This document shows, one piece after another, positions 9,948-20,631 of a DNA stretch of 64,000 bases. How positions within the stretch are numbered: position 1 is the stretch's first letter; every line of letters starts with the position of its first letter. The notes under the pieces were generated by a model. That model did no database searches and was not told where the DNA came from. It worked only from the letters and a program-made list of their open reading frames with translations. Made by a program: the position numbers and the translations under genes. Where the stretch lies: assembly GCA_012656075.1 (NCBI GenBank), contig JAAKBF010000255.1, forward strand, positions 372,001 through 436,000, read 5' to 3'. Origin of the DNA: Phytophthora hibernalis (Eukaryota; Oomycota; Peronosporomycetes; Peronosporales; Peronosporaceae).

Positions 9948-12500
9948 TCAGAAGTGTACTTGGGGCAGTGCCTTTGTCAGTGCATCTGCTACCATATCTT
10001 TGGTATTACAGTACGTAATGGCGATACGATCTCTTTCGTATGCTTCACGGGCATATAAGCATCTCGTCTCAATATGCTTAGTCGACGAATGACTAGCAGG
10101 ATTCTTAACTATACTTATTGCTGCTGTATTGTCGCACCAACAATAAGTTGGCTGCTTTTGTTGCCATCCTAGTTCCTTTAAGAGCAGCCATAACCATTCG
10201 CTTTCCTTTGCACCCTCACTTACGGCAACTAATTCGGCCTGTGCTGTGTGCAAACTGACCATATCTTGTCTACAACTCTTCCAAGAGACACATGCATCAG
10301 TGAGTATTGACACGTAACCAGTAACTGATTTACGATATTCATTAGCATTTGCGAAGCTCGCATCTGTGTATTGTTCATAAACTACATCTTTGTTAGTTTC
10401 TTCAAATACTAACCCATACATCGATGTTCCTTTCAGATACTTAAGTACTCTCTGTGCAGCTCTCCAATGAGACTTATTATAACAAGAGAGGAATTTACTT
10501 AATTCTCTTACAGCATTTGCAATATTAGGTCTAGTTCCTCTAACCAGATACATGAGAGAGCCTACCAGTCCACGGTAGTCATACGGCTGTGCTGCAATAG
10601 CTTCAGCGCTGAGACTTGTCACTTTTTCTAATGTAATACTTGCTGCTTGAGGAGTAGCTACTATTGAGCAGTCCATCATATCAAACTTTTCTAGCAAGTC
10701 TAGAATATACTTATGTTGCGATAGGCTGAGTTGCTTACGAGCTCTATCTCTTCTGTTCTCCATTTTCAACAGATAATGGACCTCTCCAAGGTCCTTCATT
10801 TTAAAGCGTTCTGACAACTTTGCCTTAATTTCATTTACAGCTGATAGCTTGAGTCAGCAATGGTTAAGTCATCAACATATACACATATTAAGACGACGTC
10901 GGTTACTCCATTAACCTCCCACTTTTTCTTGTACAAACAGTATTCCTTTTTGCATCGAGAAAAACCTAAAGACTCAAAAAGGTGTGCAGCACCCTGTACC
11001 AAATTCGTGGCGCCTGTTTTAGTCCATATAGGCTCTTTATTAGTTTACAGACTTTGCCATTATGACGTTGCCTAAATCCAAGGGTGGAACCATATATATT
11101 TCCTCTAGTAGTTCCCCATTTAGAAACGCAGTTGACACATCCATTTGGTGGATGTGGAAATCCTCTATTGCCACAATTGCGAGCACTAATCTCAATGACT
11201 CATATCGGGCTACCGGTGAGAATATCTCGCCGTAGTCAACTCCAAATCACTGTGTATTTCCCATTACCACTAGTCGCGCTTTAAATCGTTCTACAGATCC
11301 ATCTGCATGATATTTTACATCTAAAACCCAGTGACAGCCTAATGCCTTGCGTCCTTTGGGTAAATCAACCATTTTCCATGTCTTATTTTCTAAGAGGGCC
11401 TGATACTCAACTTCTAATGCACCGAGCCATGATTCCCGGTATGGCCCTGCTAATGCCGCTTTTAGTGATTTCGGAATTGGGATACGAGTCCTGTAAACTG
11501 TGACCCCTAAAATTGGGTTTATTGTTACTTCATATCCACTTAGTCTTGGGCTTCGTCGCCTCTACGCAATGCACGTGGCTTATCGTGGTGTTCCACAGAG
11601 CTAATATCCTTTTGTGTGTCTATTAACATTTCGGTTGAGGTTGACCTTTCTACAACCTGAGAAGACGACTCGTCACTATGACTAACATCCGACTTCTCAT
11701 CCTCGTCACACTGAGTGACATCAGCTCCCACAGCTCCCACGGCCCCCACACTTGGAGTTGGCGTGTCTTTAGACGGGTTATCTTTGCCACTTATGCACGC
11801 TCTTATATCTTCCTTTTCTTTAGAGGTTAGCGCATGGTTCCTGTTTGGAAACGACCTGGCTATCACAGCCGATTGATCAACTGTATCAAACTTAACACTT
11901 CGAGCTACTAAGAACACATTGTTGACAGTATCTAGCAATCTATATCCCTTATAATCGTTTGCAAGGCCGAGGAACTTGCATTCTTAACCTCTTGAGCTCA
12001 ATTTCTTATCCTTTCTCTTAGTATTTGGGATATGAGCATAACATACACTTCCCCATATTTAAAGTATGTTGCCATCCGGCTTTTTACAATGTAATGTTTC
12101 GTAGGGCGAAGTGTTTCCAAGCCTAGAAGTTGGAATTCTATTCAACACTTCAACGGCGTATTTTATTGCATCTGGCCACCAGTGTACTGGCATAGCCGCT
12201 GTTAAAAGTGAACTCTTACTTGTCTCATTAATGTCTGATGGCAGCGCTCCGCGCTCCCATTCTCTTCTTGACATTCTACATTTGATTTCTCAAAACTGAT
12301 ACCTTTCGACTGCAGAAATGTCCTCATCTTTTGATTGACAAATTCTGTACCGCCATCACTTCTAATCCGTTTTATTTCATAGTGATGCTGATTTTGTAAT
12401 AACAGTATGAGATTAACCACATGACTGTAAACTTTTTTGTAGACCTCATCACAAATATCCACCTATAAGAAGTTGCATCGTCCACAATTGCTAACGTGTA
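9948..12500 (-). pseudogene. Copia-B pol: integrase, reverse transcriptase and RNase H remains
   Basis: The integrase core is in pieces: RIRSDGGTEFVNQKM carries the second catalytic Asp and ENGSAERCHQTLM the Glu, at about 12202-12462. A copia-typical SPYETLHCKKPDG segment follows at about 12060-12120. The reverse transcriptase part (about 10820-11900) is broken by stops and shifts. The C-terminal frame (9948-10817) is intact and shows MKDLGEVHYLLKME, then the copia RNase H signature SWKSCRQDMVSLHTAQAE and KHIETR. The polyprotein cannot be translated whole. Confidence 0.8.
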
Positions 12501-12845
12501 CTGATAACCGTATCCACCATAGTTACCATTAATTTTCATCTTTCCCAGTGTCCATGTGCAAAGTGTACAATGGCTGCTTAGATCGGGTCCCTATTTTATT
12601 TCTATAAGACATACGTGTCGAGTTAGCAACTTCGCAAGTCGCACAGAAGAACAGAATTTCTTTTAGCTCATTCTGGGGTATATGAGGAATTCCTTCAACT
12701 AACTTATGACTAAATATTGCTATTAGTCTGGCTCTGTGGACGTGACCAAGTCTAAGATGCCATTTTTCATCAACGCAACTTTTTGTGCCTCTGTAAAGCT
12801 CTTATTTACGGTTTGCACCTTAATCTGCCTGGAAGAGGGCAGATA

Positions 12846-13286
12846 TTATACTGCCCCATTTTGCACCGCAGCAAATAATAGATGTCCTTTCTTATTGAAG
12901 AAATATAAAAACTCCCCATCCTGAGATTGAATGTGATTATACCCTTGTTTAGCAAGATGACAAGCACTAATTAAATTGCTCCCACATTCCTTGTCAAACG
13001 CAATGTTCTTAATCTTGAGACCGATAGACATATTGAAAGGACTTGCAACATGCATTTGTATTGAGCCAGTTAGAGAGGTTTCTGATGTGCTACCGTTACC
13101 ATACTCAAACCTATGACTCGAACCTTTGTGTAGCAATTTGAACCAGCCTTTGTCTGGGCTTATTCCAAATCCAGCTCCTGTATCAACAATCCACAGATCA
13201 TCCGTAACTGTTAGTCGACGTAACCAACTCAAATAAGTATCATATCGTTTACGTACCGAGGTGTCGATTTCACCAAATCTCTTCAA
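12846..13286 (-). pseudogene. Copia-B protease region of pol
   Basis: This frame contains the aspartic protease motif WIVDTGAGFGIS, in the place where copia elements have the D-S/T-G-A active site, followed by a conserved GNLISACHLAKQGY-like segment. It lies in the -1 frame relative to gag and overlaps its stop codon. It could be reached by a frameshift or may simply reflect an indel. Downstream it is disrupted before integrase. Confidence 0.7.
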
Positions 13287-14359
13287 ACAGCCTCCGTCGC
13301 CATCTTCCGAATCAACTTTCTCCGAAGCCGAAAGGCTGAATTCTTCTTGGCTACCCGCTGCACCGTAGCAATATTATTGGGGTAGCTTGAGGCCCGTTTG
13401 GATTGTTGAGCATCCATATTCGTGCGGAAGAGCGGTACACCTTCACCATTGGGGTCGCGGTCGGCCTTCATACGCTCGCACTGAACCTTCTGATGTCCTT
13501 TCTTGAAGCAATAGAAGCACCCCTGGTCCTGAACATTGGTGCTTCCGTCCGATTTGCGCTTCTTCGAGTCGTAACCGCGCGCAGCCCGGTCACTCTTGAC
13601 GTTATTGATGCGCGTCACCGACGTCACATCACCAGAACCGGTGATCATCTTCTTGGACCTGTCACCGAAGAGCTTGTTCAACGCGATCTCCACTCTTTCA
13701 GCGCTGAACGCTTCCTCCGAAAGCTCAATTGACGACGCCCAGATTTCACTAGGAAGCTGCGCCAAAACTTGCACGCACATCATCGTCTCTGTCATCATCT
13801 CCTTACCGAGGAGCTTCTTGGACTTCCGATTCATTTCGTTCCGCGCTTGGTTCAGCAGCGAGAACAGAGTCATGGTGTCTTTCCAATTTGAGTTGAGAAT
13901 CCGATTCCAACGGTTCGTCAACGACACCAATCCTCCAGCGTCACCGAGCGTGAACTTGTGCTCGAGATGCTGCCAAATGACGCACACCTCCAGGTTCCTC
14001 ACATCGTCTGGCAAGGACGACAGGAACGAGTTTGGGAGGGTCGAATTAAGGACGTGACGCAATGCTGCATCCGCCTTGCGCCATACCATGATCTCCCTGC
14101 GCAATCCCAATTGCTCATCAGGAGGAGCTGCCTTCACGTCTACATCCGTCAGACGTGGCGGCGTGGACTCCAGGAAGTCACGCATGCCAACCTTCGGCTC
14201 CGGTTGACCAGTTTCGAGAAGCCGATTCTCGACGTCCAGGTCCAACTGGGCCATGTGCGTGAGCAGCTTGTCTTTCCAAGTAGCATACTCAATTTGTCGG
14301 CCTGAGAACTTTTCAAGTCCGACGTGCACGGTCTTCTCTTGCTTGGTCAAGACACTCAT
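13283..14359 (-). CDS. Copia-B gag capsid protein
   Basis: An intact 358-codon frame from the ATG at 14359, just inside the 5' LTR. It encodes a copia-type capsid (KFSGRQIEYATWKDKLLTHM near the N-terminus, UBN2/gag-like helices) and one CCHC zinc knuckle, CFYCFKKGHQKVQC, at about residue 280. It ends with TGA at 13283-13285. Role: forms the virus-like particle and binds element RNA. It is the only full frame left in this element. Confidence 0.82.
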   Translation of the reverse strand: MSVLTKQEKTVHVGLEKFSGRQIEYATWKDKLLTHMAQLDLDVENRLLETGQPEPKVGMRDFLESTPPRLTDVDVKAAPPDEQLGLRREIMVWRKADAALRHVLNSTLPNSFLSSLPDDVRNLEVCVIWQHLEHKFTLGDAGGLVSLTNRWNRILNSNWKDTMTLFSLLNQARNEMNRKSKKLLGKEMMTETMMCVQVLAQLPSEIWASSIELSEEAFSAERVEIALNKLFGDRSKKMITGSGDVTSVTRINNVKSDRAARGYDSKKRKSDGSTNVQDQGCFYCFKKGHQKVQCERMKADRDPNGEGVPLFRTNMDAQQSKRASSYPNNIATVQRVAKKNSAFRLRRKLIRKMATEAV

Positions 14360-14377
14360 CCGAAGTATCTGAAATAT

Positions 14378-14630
14378 TGTTCTCTTGGCCGAAGTTGTAT
14401 GTTTGAATAACCGTCAGACGGAGCGGCAAATTCAAAAGTGAGTGCCGTCCCCAGCTCTTCATCCGGTTGGGTTCTCTTTTCCTTTGTTGGCCTTGGTTGT
14501 CATTCAATAACATCTCTTAAGCTCAGTATACTTATAGTAATACCAAGTTCTAACCATTGGCATCTGTTTCTAACTAACATTAGAAACCAGATTTGTTTAC
14601 CAAAAGTTGGTACTTAACCTTAACTACAAC
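14378..14630 (-). repeat. Copia-B 5' LTR
   Basis: Direct repeat partner of 9141-9394. The outer end is at 14630, where the flanking sequence turns to ATTTGGC. The inner end is about 20 nt before the gag ATG. Confidence 0.85.
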
Positions 14631-16750
14631 ATTTGGCTTACATTATCAGCCAATCGGGAGCGAGAAAATGTTTCGAACATTTCCTCGCAGTCGAATTCAA
14701 TCGACAGTTGAGCGCCACAGTTGGCTGCTCATATTTTCCCAAGTATTCTGGCCTCCACATCGGCCCGCGCAGCGTGCCTCAAAAAGACTCGCCACGGCGC
14801 GAAAGCGCCTTCCAAGACTAAGACCTCGCGGTCGAAGTATAAACCGGCCAATCCTCATGACGAGGCTTCTGCTCTGGACGAAGTCGTCGCAGCAGCGCAG
14901 GCGGTTAGATCGCCACGGCGAAGTCCGTGGTTTTACTCGTTGCCGGACGACAAACCGAATCCACGGTTCGTCTATAGGGATCACTGTCCCGGTAGTTCCA
15001 CCAACGCTGAGATCAATGCTCTGGTCAATTATTCAGGCGATGAGGCTGGCCTGGATGACAATGCGTAGTCGCCCAATGGCAGTGAGCGTGGCGATGATGA
15101 TGATTCCAACCCTGCTGCTGCTGGTTCTGAAGAATAGGCAGATACAGCCGCGAACGACGCTAGTGATGGCGACGTCGAGGACGCCTCGCTGCCCAAGAAT
15201 GTTACCTTGTCGTAAGGTCGCGCGAGCGCGTCATTAGGGACCAGCGCGCCGCGACAAAAAATGTGTTGCTTCACAGACGCCTCTCCAAGAGGTGACCACG
15301 GCGGATAAGGACCTGTCATTGTTCTCGCCCTCGTCCAATTCTGAGGAATAGGACGGTCAGGTCCACGTGCCCGAGGAGTTGCCAATGCTCTTGACGAGGA
15401 GCAGGAGCGCCTTGCGGCTGCTCGTCTACGAGACTCCTTGCGTCCCGAGTCTCGCTAACCAAGATTTTTAATACCGTTCGACGAGAACACGGGGTCTCCG
15501 ATGTTCTTGGAGCGACTCACGGCACCGCGTGACCTAATTGGAAGGCAAACTTCCATGGGCGCCTAGAGAGCCTTAGTTGTGTTCCACCCGTCGTTTTGAA
15601 ACAACTTGGAGGTTGCCTGATGTGTGCTGTTGGCACCACACCGAGCCCCCGCCCAAGGAGTTCACAAGCTTTCGCAAGAAGGCTGAGAACAAGGGTGGGC
15701 TTGCGCTCGTTTGGGGTTACCCTGGGTACAACCCGAGAACACCCCGATGAGTGTTCAGGCGGAGGACCTGTTCTGGAAGTGGGCCCTCCTTCGGGGTTAC
15801 AGTTTTTTTGAGAGGAACTCCTGGAAATGTGCGACGTCAACGGTGTTGAAGTCCGTGTAGTCCACCTTGTACACGACTATTTGTGCCTCTCCTTTCGCGA
15901 CAGTAAACCAGTGCTCGCAAGTACGTGTGAAGCTACTGGGTTGACATCGTTTCTGAGCCATCAGCTGCCTGTTCTAAGACCGCACAACTTTCATTTTCCA
16001 GGCCCGCCGTCAAACGTTTGTCCTTGACTCGTTGCAACACCGTCGTCGTCGCCTCGAAATGACACGACTCCTCGCTGCATTCGGCACAACTGTCCTCAAT
16101 CGAATCAGTTAGCAATCGCCAGTCAGAATAGCTTCAACGTTGTCGATCCATATTGACGCTCGTAGCGGTTGGCTCAGAAATGGGTTGGTGCGCGAAACTG
16201 GTGGTGTATGGCCCGCCACACGTGCTCGGGCGCCACGCGATGAGGAAAGATGTGGCATTTCTTCTCTAAAGTAGTGAGGAAGAAATAGCCGATTCTTCCC
16301 CAGCGCGGGGCGCCCAGCATGCGCCACATGCATGGTCGCTGATGGTACTAGCCAGGTACAGCTACAAGGACGCGCCGCGTGAAGCGTGCAATCCGATCTA
16401 TCCGTATGCGTAGCTGTAGTCGTTGGTGAAACCCGCGCTGCATGTGCAAGCAGCGTGCTGCGTTCAGCAAATGTAGCGTCGTTGAGTAGCAGCACGCTTT
16501 GAGCTTGATGTCTTTCAGAATGCAACTGCCGACAAAACCCACTGTCAGTGTGTCGTAGACGATGACTCTCATGAACATAAATCTGACTCCGTGTACTATC
16601 TGTTTCACAGCATATTTTTGGCCAATCAAGTACAAATATTTTCTTTTGAAATTTATGAATACAAATCTCAAGTTATTTCTAATCCGGCAGATCTTACCTC
16701 TTAAATCTTCCAGCAGTAATATATCTCTATTTGGGATGGCTGTTTTGACA
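14631..16750. other. Decayed coding-like sequence, possibly an old element
   Basis: Between about 14721 and 15850 the plus strand reads as protein-like sequence broken by several stops and shifts: an acidic Asp/Ser/Ala-rich part, then KEFTSFRKKAENKGGLALVWGYPG near 15655-15725. From 16100 onward both strands hold short frames only. I could not identify a family. The pattern suits a transposon or gene relic. No RNA gene was seen. Confidence 0.35.
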
Positions 16751-17242
16751 TACCGGCATTTCCTTGTCATAAGGGCCTACCCAAATGCGTTTGTGATTAG
16801 GGTTACTGTTTTAATCCGACAAAACGAAATGTGTCGTACCTAATCGAAACTTTACTGTAGACAACAAGTCTCCCCGCCTCTGATGACAGGATGCAACGTA
16901 CTGGTGTCGGTCTTCCACCACTCTAAAACAGCTCTACCAGGTCTTGCGAGACAGACGGATCAATAACCTTCTAGCGCATTGCATACTACACTTTCTTTGG
17001 CCATGTATTTCATGTGTGCTGCGACGCTAGGTGTCGCCAACCTCCTGCCATCCATTTGGATGTAGCGATTTGAAAAATGAAGCTGAGCCAATCATAACAC
17101 GTCGTACTTTAAAATACATTGTACGGTACGATGGGCCCTTATGACAAAACAAACAACGCTGCTACATATTGCGTCTTGTGATTGGTAGAAACTGCTTTGC
17201 CCTTATGACAAAGCGACCCCTTATGACAAGGAAATGTCGGTA
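16751..17242. mobile_element. MITE with 24-bp terminal inverted repeats and TA flanks
   Basis: Positions 16751-16774 and 17219-17242 are inverted repeats with one mismatch in 24 bases. Both outer ends are TA (TA|CCGGCATTTCC and GGAAATGTCGG|TA), which fits the TA target duplication of Tc1/mariner-type elements. The 490-bp interior has no coding capacity. The motif CCCTTATGACAA recurs at about 17125 and 17200 near the right end. A non-autonomous element is the simplest reading. Confidence 0.65.
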
Positions 17243-17329
17243 ATCGCTCATGATCTAGTCTTGATCTTCAGATCTGCAACAAGGGGTCGCAGAAGCATTC
17301 TGTCCGTCGGTGTAGTGCACTCTCATATG

Positions 17330-17333
17330 GTAT
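17330..17333. repeat. Target-site duplication of Gypsy-1, left (GTAT)
   Basis: GTAT directly precedes the 5' LTR and is repeated at 46674-46677 directly after the 3' LTR. Confidence 0.7.
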
Positions 17334-17888
17334 TGTCCCGAGACAGAACGGTGGCAACCGTCTTGGCTCGGAAGCAATCCGGCTGGACGGGATTGCTGCT
17401 CAACTTCGTGCTGAGCAGCAACGGGAGGATGAGTTGGCTGCCCTGTCGCAGCTACGGAGGGATGGTCGCTCGGTGACGCAACTATAGCATTTGGCTCAGT
17501 TTGGTGGGACCCTGGGATTGGTGGAACCAGGGCCCCCATATTTTGAATGGCGGCAAGCGGCGTGGAAGAGCGAGGAACGACGGCGTTGCGGCGCTGCAAG
17601 GACGGAAGGCATGGCCGTGAAGGAGGGCAAGGACAAGGACAAGGACGACGCAGGAGGGGTGTCGTGGAGGCACGACAGGATGACAACGGATCGGTAAGTC
17701 AGGAAGTAGGAGGGACGGCCGCACGGCACGCCCCGAGTTCTAGTAGGAGCTCAGTCGTGAAAAAGCCTTGGAACCAGCAAGTTAATATCTTTTGTATTGA
17801 TTTGTTGTTGTTATTGATCTACTCTCCTAGAACGCACCTGCCTGCCATACGCCTCGAGGACCGTCCTAAATCAAGGCGGCTCGCGACA
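17334..17888 (+). repeat. Gypsy-1 5' LTR
   Basis: Begins TGTCCCGAGACAG and ends GCGACA. It pairs with 46113-46673. It contains a run of GACAAG hexamers, with one unit fewer than in the 3' copy. A TGGTGGAGAAGC primer-site candidate follows at 17892. Confidence 0.88.
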
Positions 17889-17891
17889 GCT

Positions 17892-17908
17892 TGGTGGAGA
17901 AGCAGGGT
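17892..17908 (+). other. Primer-binding-site candidate of Gypsy-1
   Basis: TGGTGGAGAAGCAGGGT starts three bases after the LTR end. It begins with TGG, the complement of the CCA tail of a tRNA. I cannot name the tRNA. Confidence 0.45.
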
Positions 17909-18344
17909 ACTGTCTTCGGCGTGCAGCAGTGTGCCCTGATGGAGCGTCTGGAGCGCGGAATTGTAACCGCTTCGATTGCAGTGCGCTTACGCTTGGCAAG
18001 GACCCCGTACGTAGTCGGCCGCGCAAGGAACCGCGTTGGAGGCCGCGTCACGCTCAAATTCGGAAAAGCACTCGTGCCTAGAAGGCCATTGAGAACGGTC
18101 TGGGTGTAGCGTCGCCTGGGAACGGGCAAAGAACGGTAGAAGGCGTGCAAGGAACGGAAGCGCGATCTTCTAGTGGACTGTGAGAGGCGGGCGTCTGAGG
18201 ATCAAGCAGCGCAGCCTACGGTTGGTGAAGTGGAACGTCCGGCGGACGGACTTGGAAGTGTCGACGGTTGAGCGACTAGTAGCGCGTCGAGCTACGGAAA
18301 TTGGGTGCACGGAGGACCTAGGAAACGGTTAGCACAACTGGAAA

Positions 18345-20583
18345 ATGCCGCGGCAGGACGATGCGCGCGATGATGGAAATGGAGATGGCACGGAACACCT
18401 AGGTGGCGACCGTGAAGTGGATCAAGGTGACCAAGCTACTGGTGTAGTACGGTCTGAAGTGGAGCGGCTGGAGTCCGAAGAGCGTCGCCGGACCAGTCGA
18501 AGGCCAGCGATCCTAGGAGAAGGAACTCGTTCGAGATCAAGAGCGAGCAGTCGTCGCGGTAGTGTAAGTGGGCGGTCGGTTCAGGCCACCACGACGCACG
18601 GTCGCGAGACGTTGCAAGGAGAAGTGATGAGGGAACTGTGGAACCAGTATGAAGATGAGTCTAAAGCCACAGAAGGAGGCGAGCCCGCCGAGGATGCAAG
18701 CGAGCACGCCGGGGATACGGTAATAGATCGGAAGTGTCTTCCCGACCTCGGTCTCGACACCGTTCCGTGCATCATCAACACCGGGACGAGCTGAGTCAAC
18801 ACGGTGAACCGCGAGAAGAGACGGTGGTGGAAGGATACGCCGCTGACTATGAAGGAGGCTATGGAGGATACGGAGGAGTGCCGGCTTCGTACTACGCCCC
18901 GTATACTGGTGCGTATGTCTATCCGTATCCGGCCCCAGCTCCACCAGAACCGGTCAAGGAGGCTCCTAAACGGTCTCCTAGTGGGTTTATTGCTCGGTAC
19001 ACCGGACCAGAAACACGTCGAGTGGCGCAACCCTCGGTTGGATGGGATTGGAATGTGAAGCGTGAACCTGTCACGGTCCCTGAGCCTCAGGAACGGAGCG
19101 GCGCGACGCCTCCGGTTCCGTATATGCCGTATTATCCGGGTATTGGTCCGTATGGTACGCCTGGATGGTTGCAACGTCCGTACCAAGGAGGTCCGCCTCC
19201 TCACGGAACGCCGAGACCGACTGGAACTCCTGTGGTGACGCCTCGAGGTGCTCCTCCGGCGAGAAGAAGTGTGCCACCGACTGGACAAGCGACTACGACT
19301 AGAGGAACGGCTCCTCATCCGAGAACGAGTGCTCCGCCTGCGCCTAGGAACACACAGCCTGTACGTCAGAGTGCTTCTCCTGTGCCCCGGAACGGACCTC
19401 CACCCCGAGACCGCCCAGACAGAAGGTCCGGCGCCTATACAGACTGGATTTGGAGTGGCTGGACCGGTGGCATCCGTCCGTACTTCTGAGTCTTTTGCGA
19501 TGTCAAGCCTGGTTTCGAACGCTTTGAAAGTGCTTCCGATGTTCTACTCGGACACGACCACGGTTGAGAAATCACGTGACTTTCTGGGAAGCATTCGAGT
19601 CTTACACTGAAGGACTACCAGAACGGTCAAGATTACTAGTGTTCCGTCAGAAGTTGAAGGCCAAGGAAGGTGAGCGTTGGTGGGGTAATTCGAGTATCAA
19701 GACCTACGACACCCTGCGCACAAGGTTCCATAACCACTTCCTGAGCAGAACGGCTGATGAGCTGTGGGAGCGGTTGCATACGACGAAGCGTGAACATGGA
19801 GAATCAGTGGAAGAATGGGGTGACCGTGTCTTCGATCTGTGTGAAGCTCTGGACTATCCAGATCCACGGATGCGTTATCAACTGTTCCGTCGCGGTTTAA
19901 GGAACAAGCGTCTACTGGCCACGCTCGACTCGAGCCCGGCTTGCGATATTCCTGCTGCGTGTGAGTGGTTGATGTTCAAGGACATGCACCGTCCTATTGA
20001 GGAAGAGGACCAGTTTGAAGACGGAACTTCGAAGCGTGGCAAGAAGGACAAAAGCCAATCGACTGTCGAGGAACTGTCCCAGAAGATGCAGTCGTTCATG
20101 ACTAGGCAGGAACAGTGGCGGGAACAAATGGAGCAGGAGCGTTGGCAACCACCACGGTCTCCTCGCAACCGTGCTCCTACCATTGCGTCCGTGCAGGACT
20201 TGCCTCCTTCACCGTCTAGTGGGAACCAAGGGAACGGACAACGGTTCCGTGGCATCAGCATGGCTGCGGACGACCGAACTCGAGAAGGAATAAGCGTGTG
20301 TGGACGTTGTGACCGGAAAGGATGCAGTCGTTTAAACTGTCCTCGGCAGAAGATGACTTGTCGGCGTTGTGGACGGCTCGGACACATCATGTTGGAGTGC
20401 GAGGAACCGTACCGTGGTAATGGGATGCAGAATGGTGGCCAAGGTGGACGGTCGCCTACTCGAAACTGTTTCCTATGTGAAAAACCTGGTCACATCGTTG
20501 CGAACTGTCCTGATGTTGAGACTCTGCGGACTATGGCACGGTCTAGGGAGAACCCACCGTTGCCACCGTCTCCTCGTCAATGA
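18345..20583 (+). pseudogene. Gypsy-1 gag polyprotein (frameshifted)
   Basis: Three consecutive frames cover one protein. 18345-18794 is acidic and Arg-rich. 18734-19489 is Pro/Gly/Tyr-rich with YYAPYTGAYVYPYPAPAP. 19500-20583 holds the capsid domain of the retrotransposon-gag type (FWEAFESYTEGLPERSRLL to RYQLFRRGLRNKRLLATLD). Near 20299-20510 are a partial Cys cluster and two clear CCHC knuckles, CRRCGRLGHIMLEC and CFLCEKPGHIVANC. It ends with TGA at 20581-20583. Role: capsid and RNA binding. The shifts lie near 18745 and 19485. Confidence 0.8.
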
Positions 20584-20631
20584 CGGAGGCAGGAGGAAGG
20601 GGAGGAGAGAGTCACTCCTTCCTCTGGTCTA

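Larger units (their letters stand above)
9141..14630 (-). mobile_element. Copia-B: complete but decayed Ty1/copia retrotransposon
   Basis: Direct LTRs of about 254 bp bound a minus-strand internal region with gag, protease, integrase, reverse transcriptase and RNase H in copia order. On the minus strand the LTR begins GTTGTAGTTAAGG and ends AACA. The two LTRs differ at about seven positions plus one indel (about 97% identity), so the insertion is not recent. I could not find a target-site duplication. The gag ATG lies only about 20 nt inside the LTR, and no TGG primer site is visible. Confidence 0.88.

Noticed and set aside
18581..19318. 245-codon Arg/Ser-rich minus-strand frame
   Set aside because: It is the shadow of the Pro/Gly/Tyr-rich gag; the composition follows from the opposite codons.
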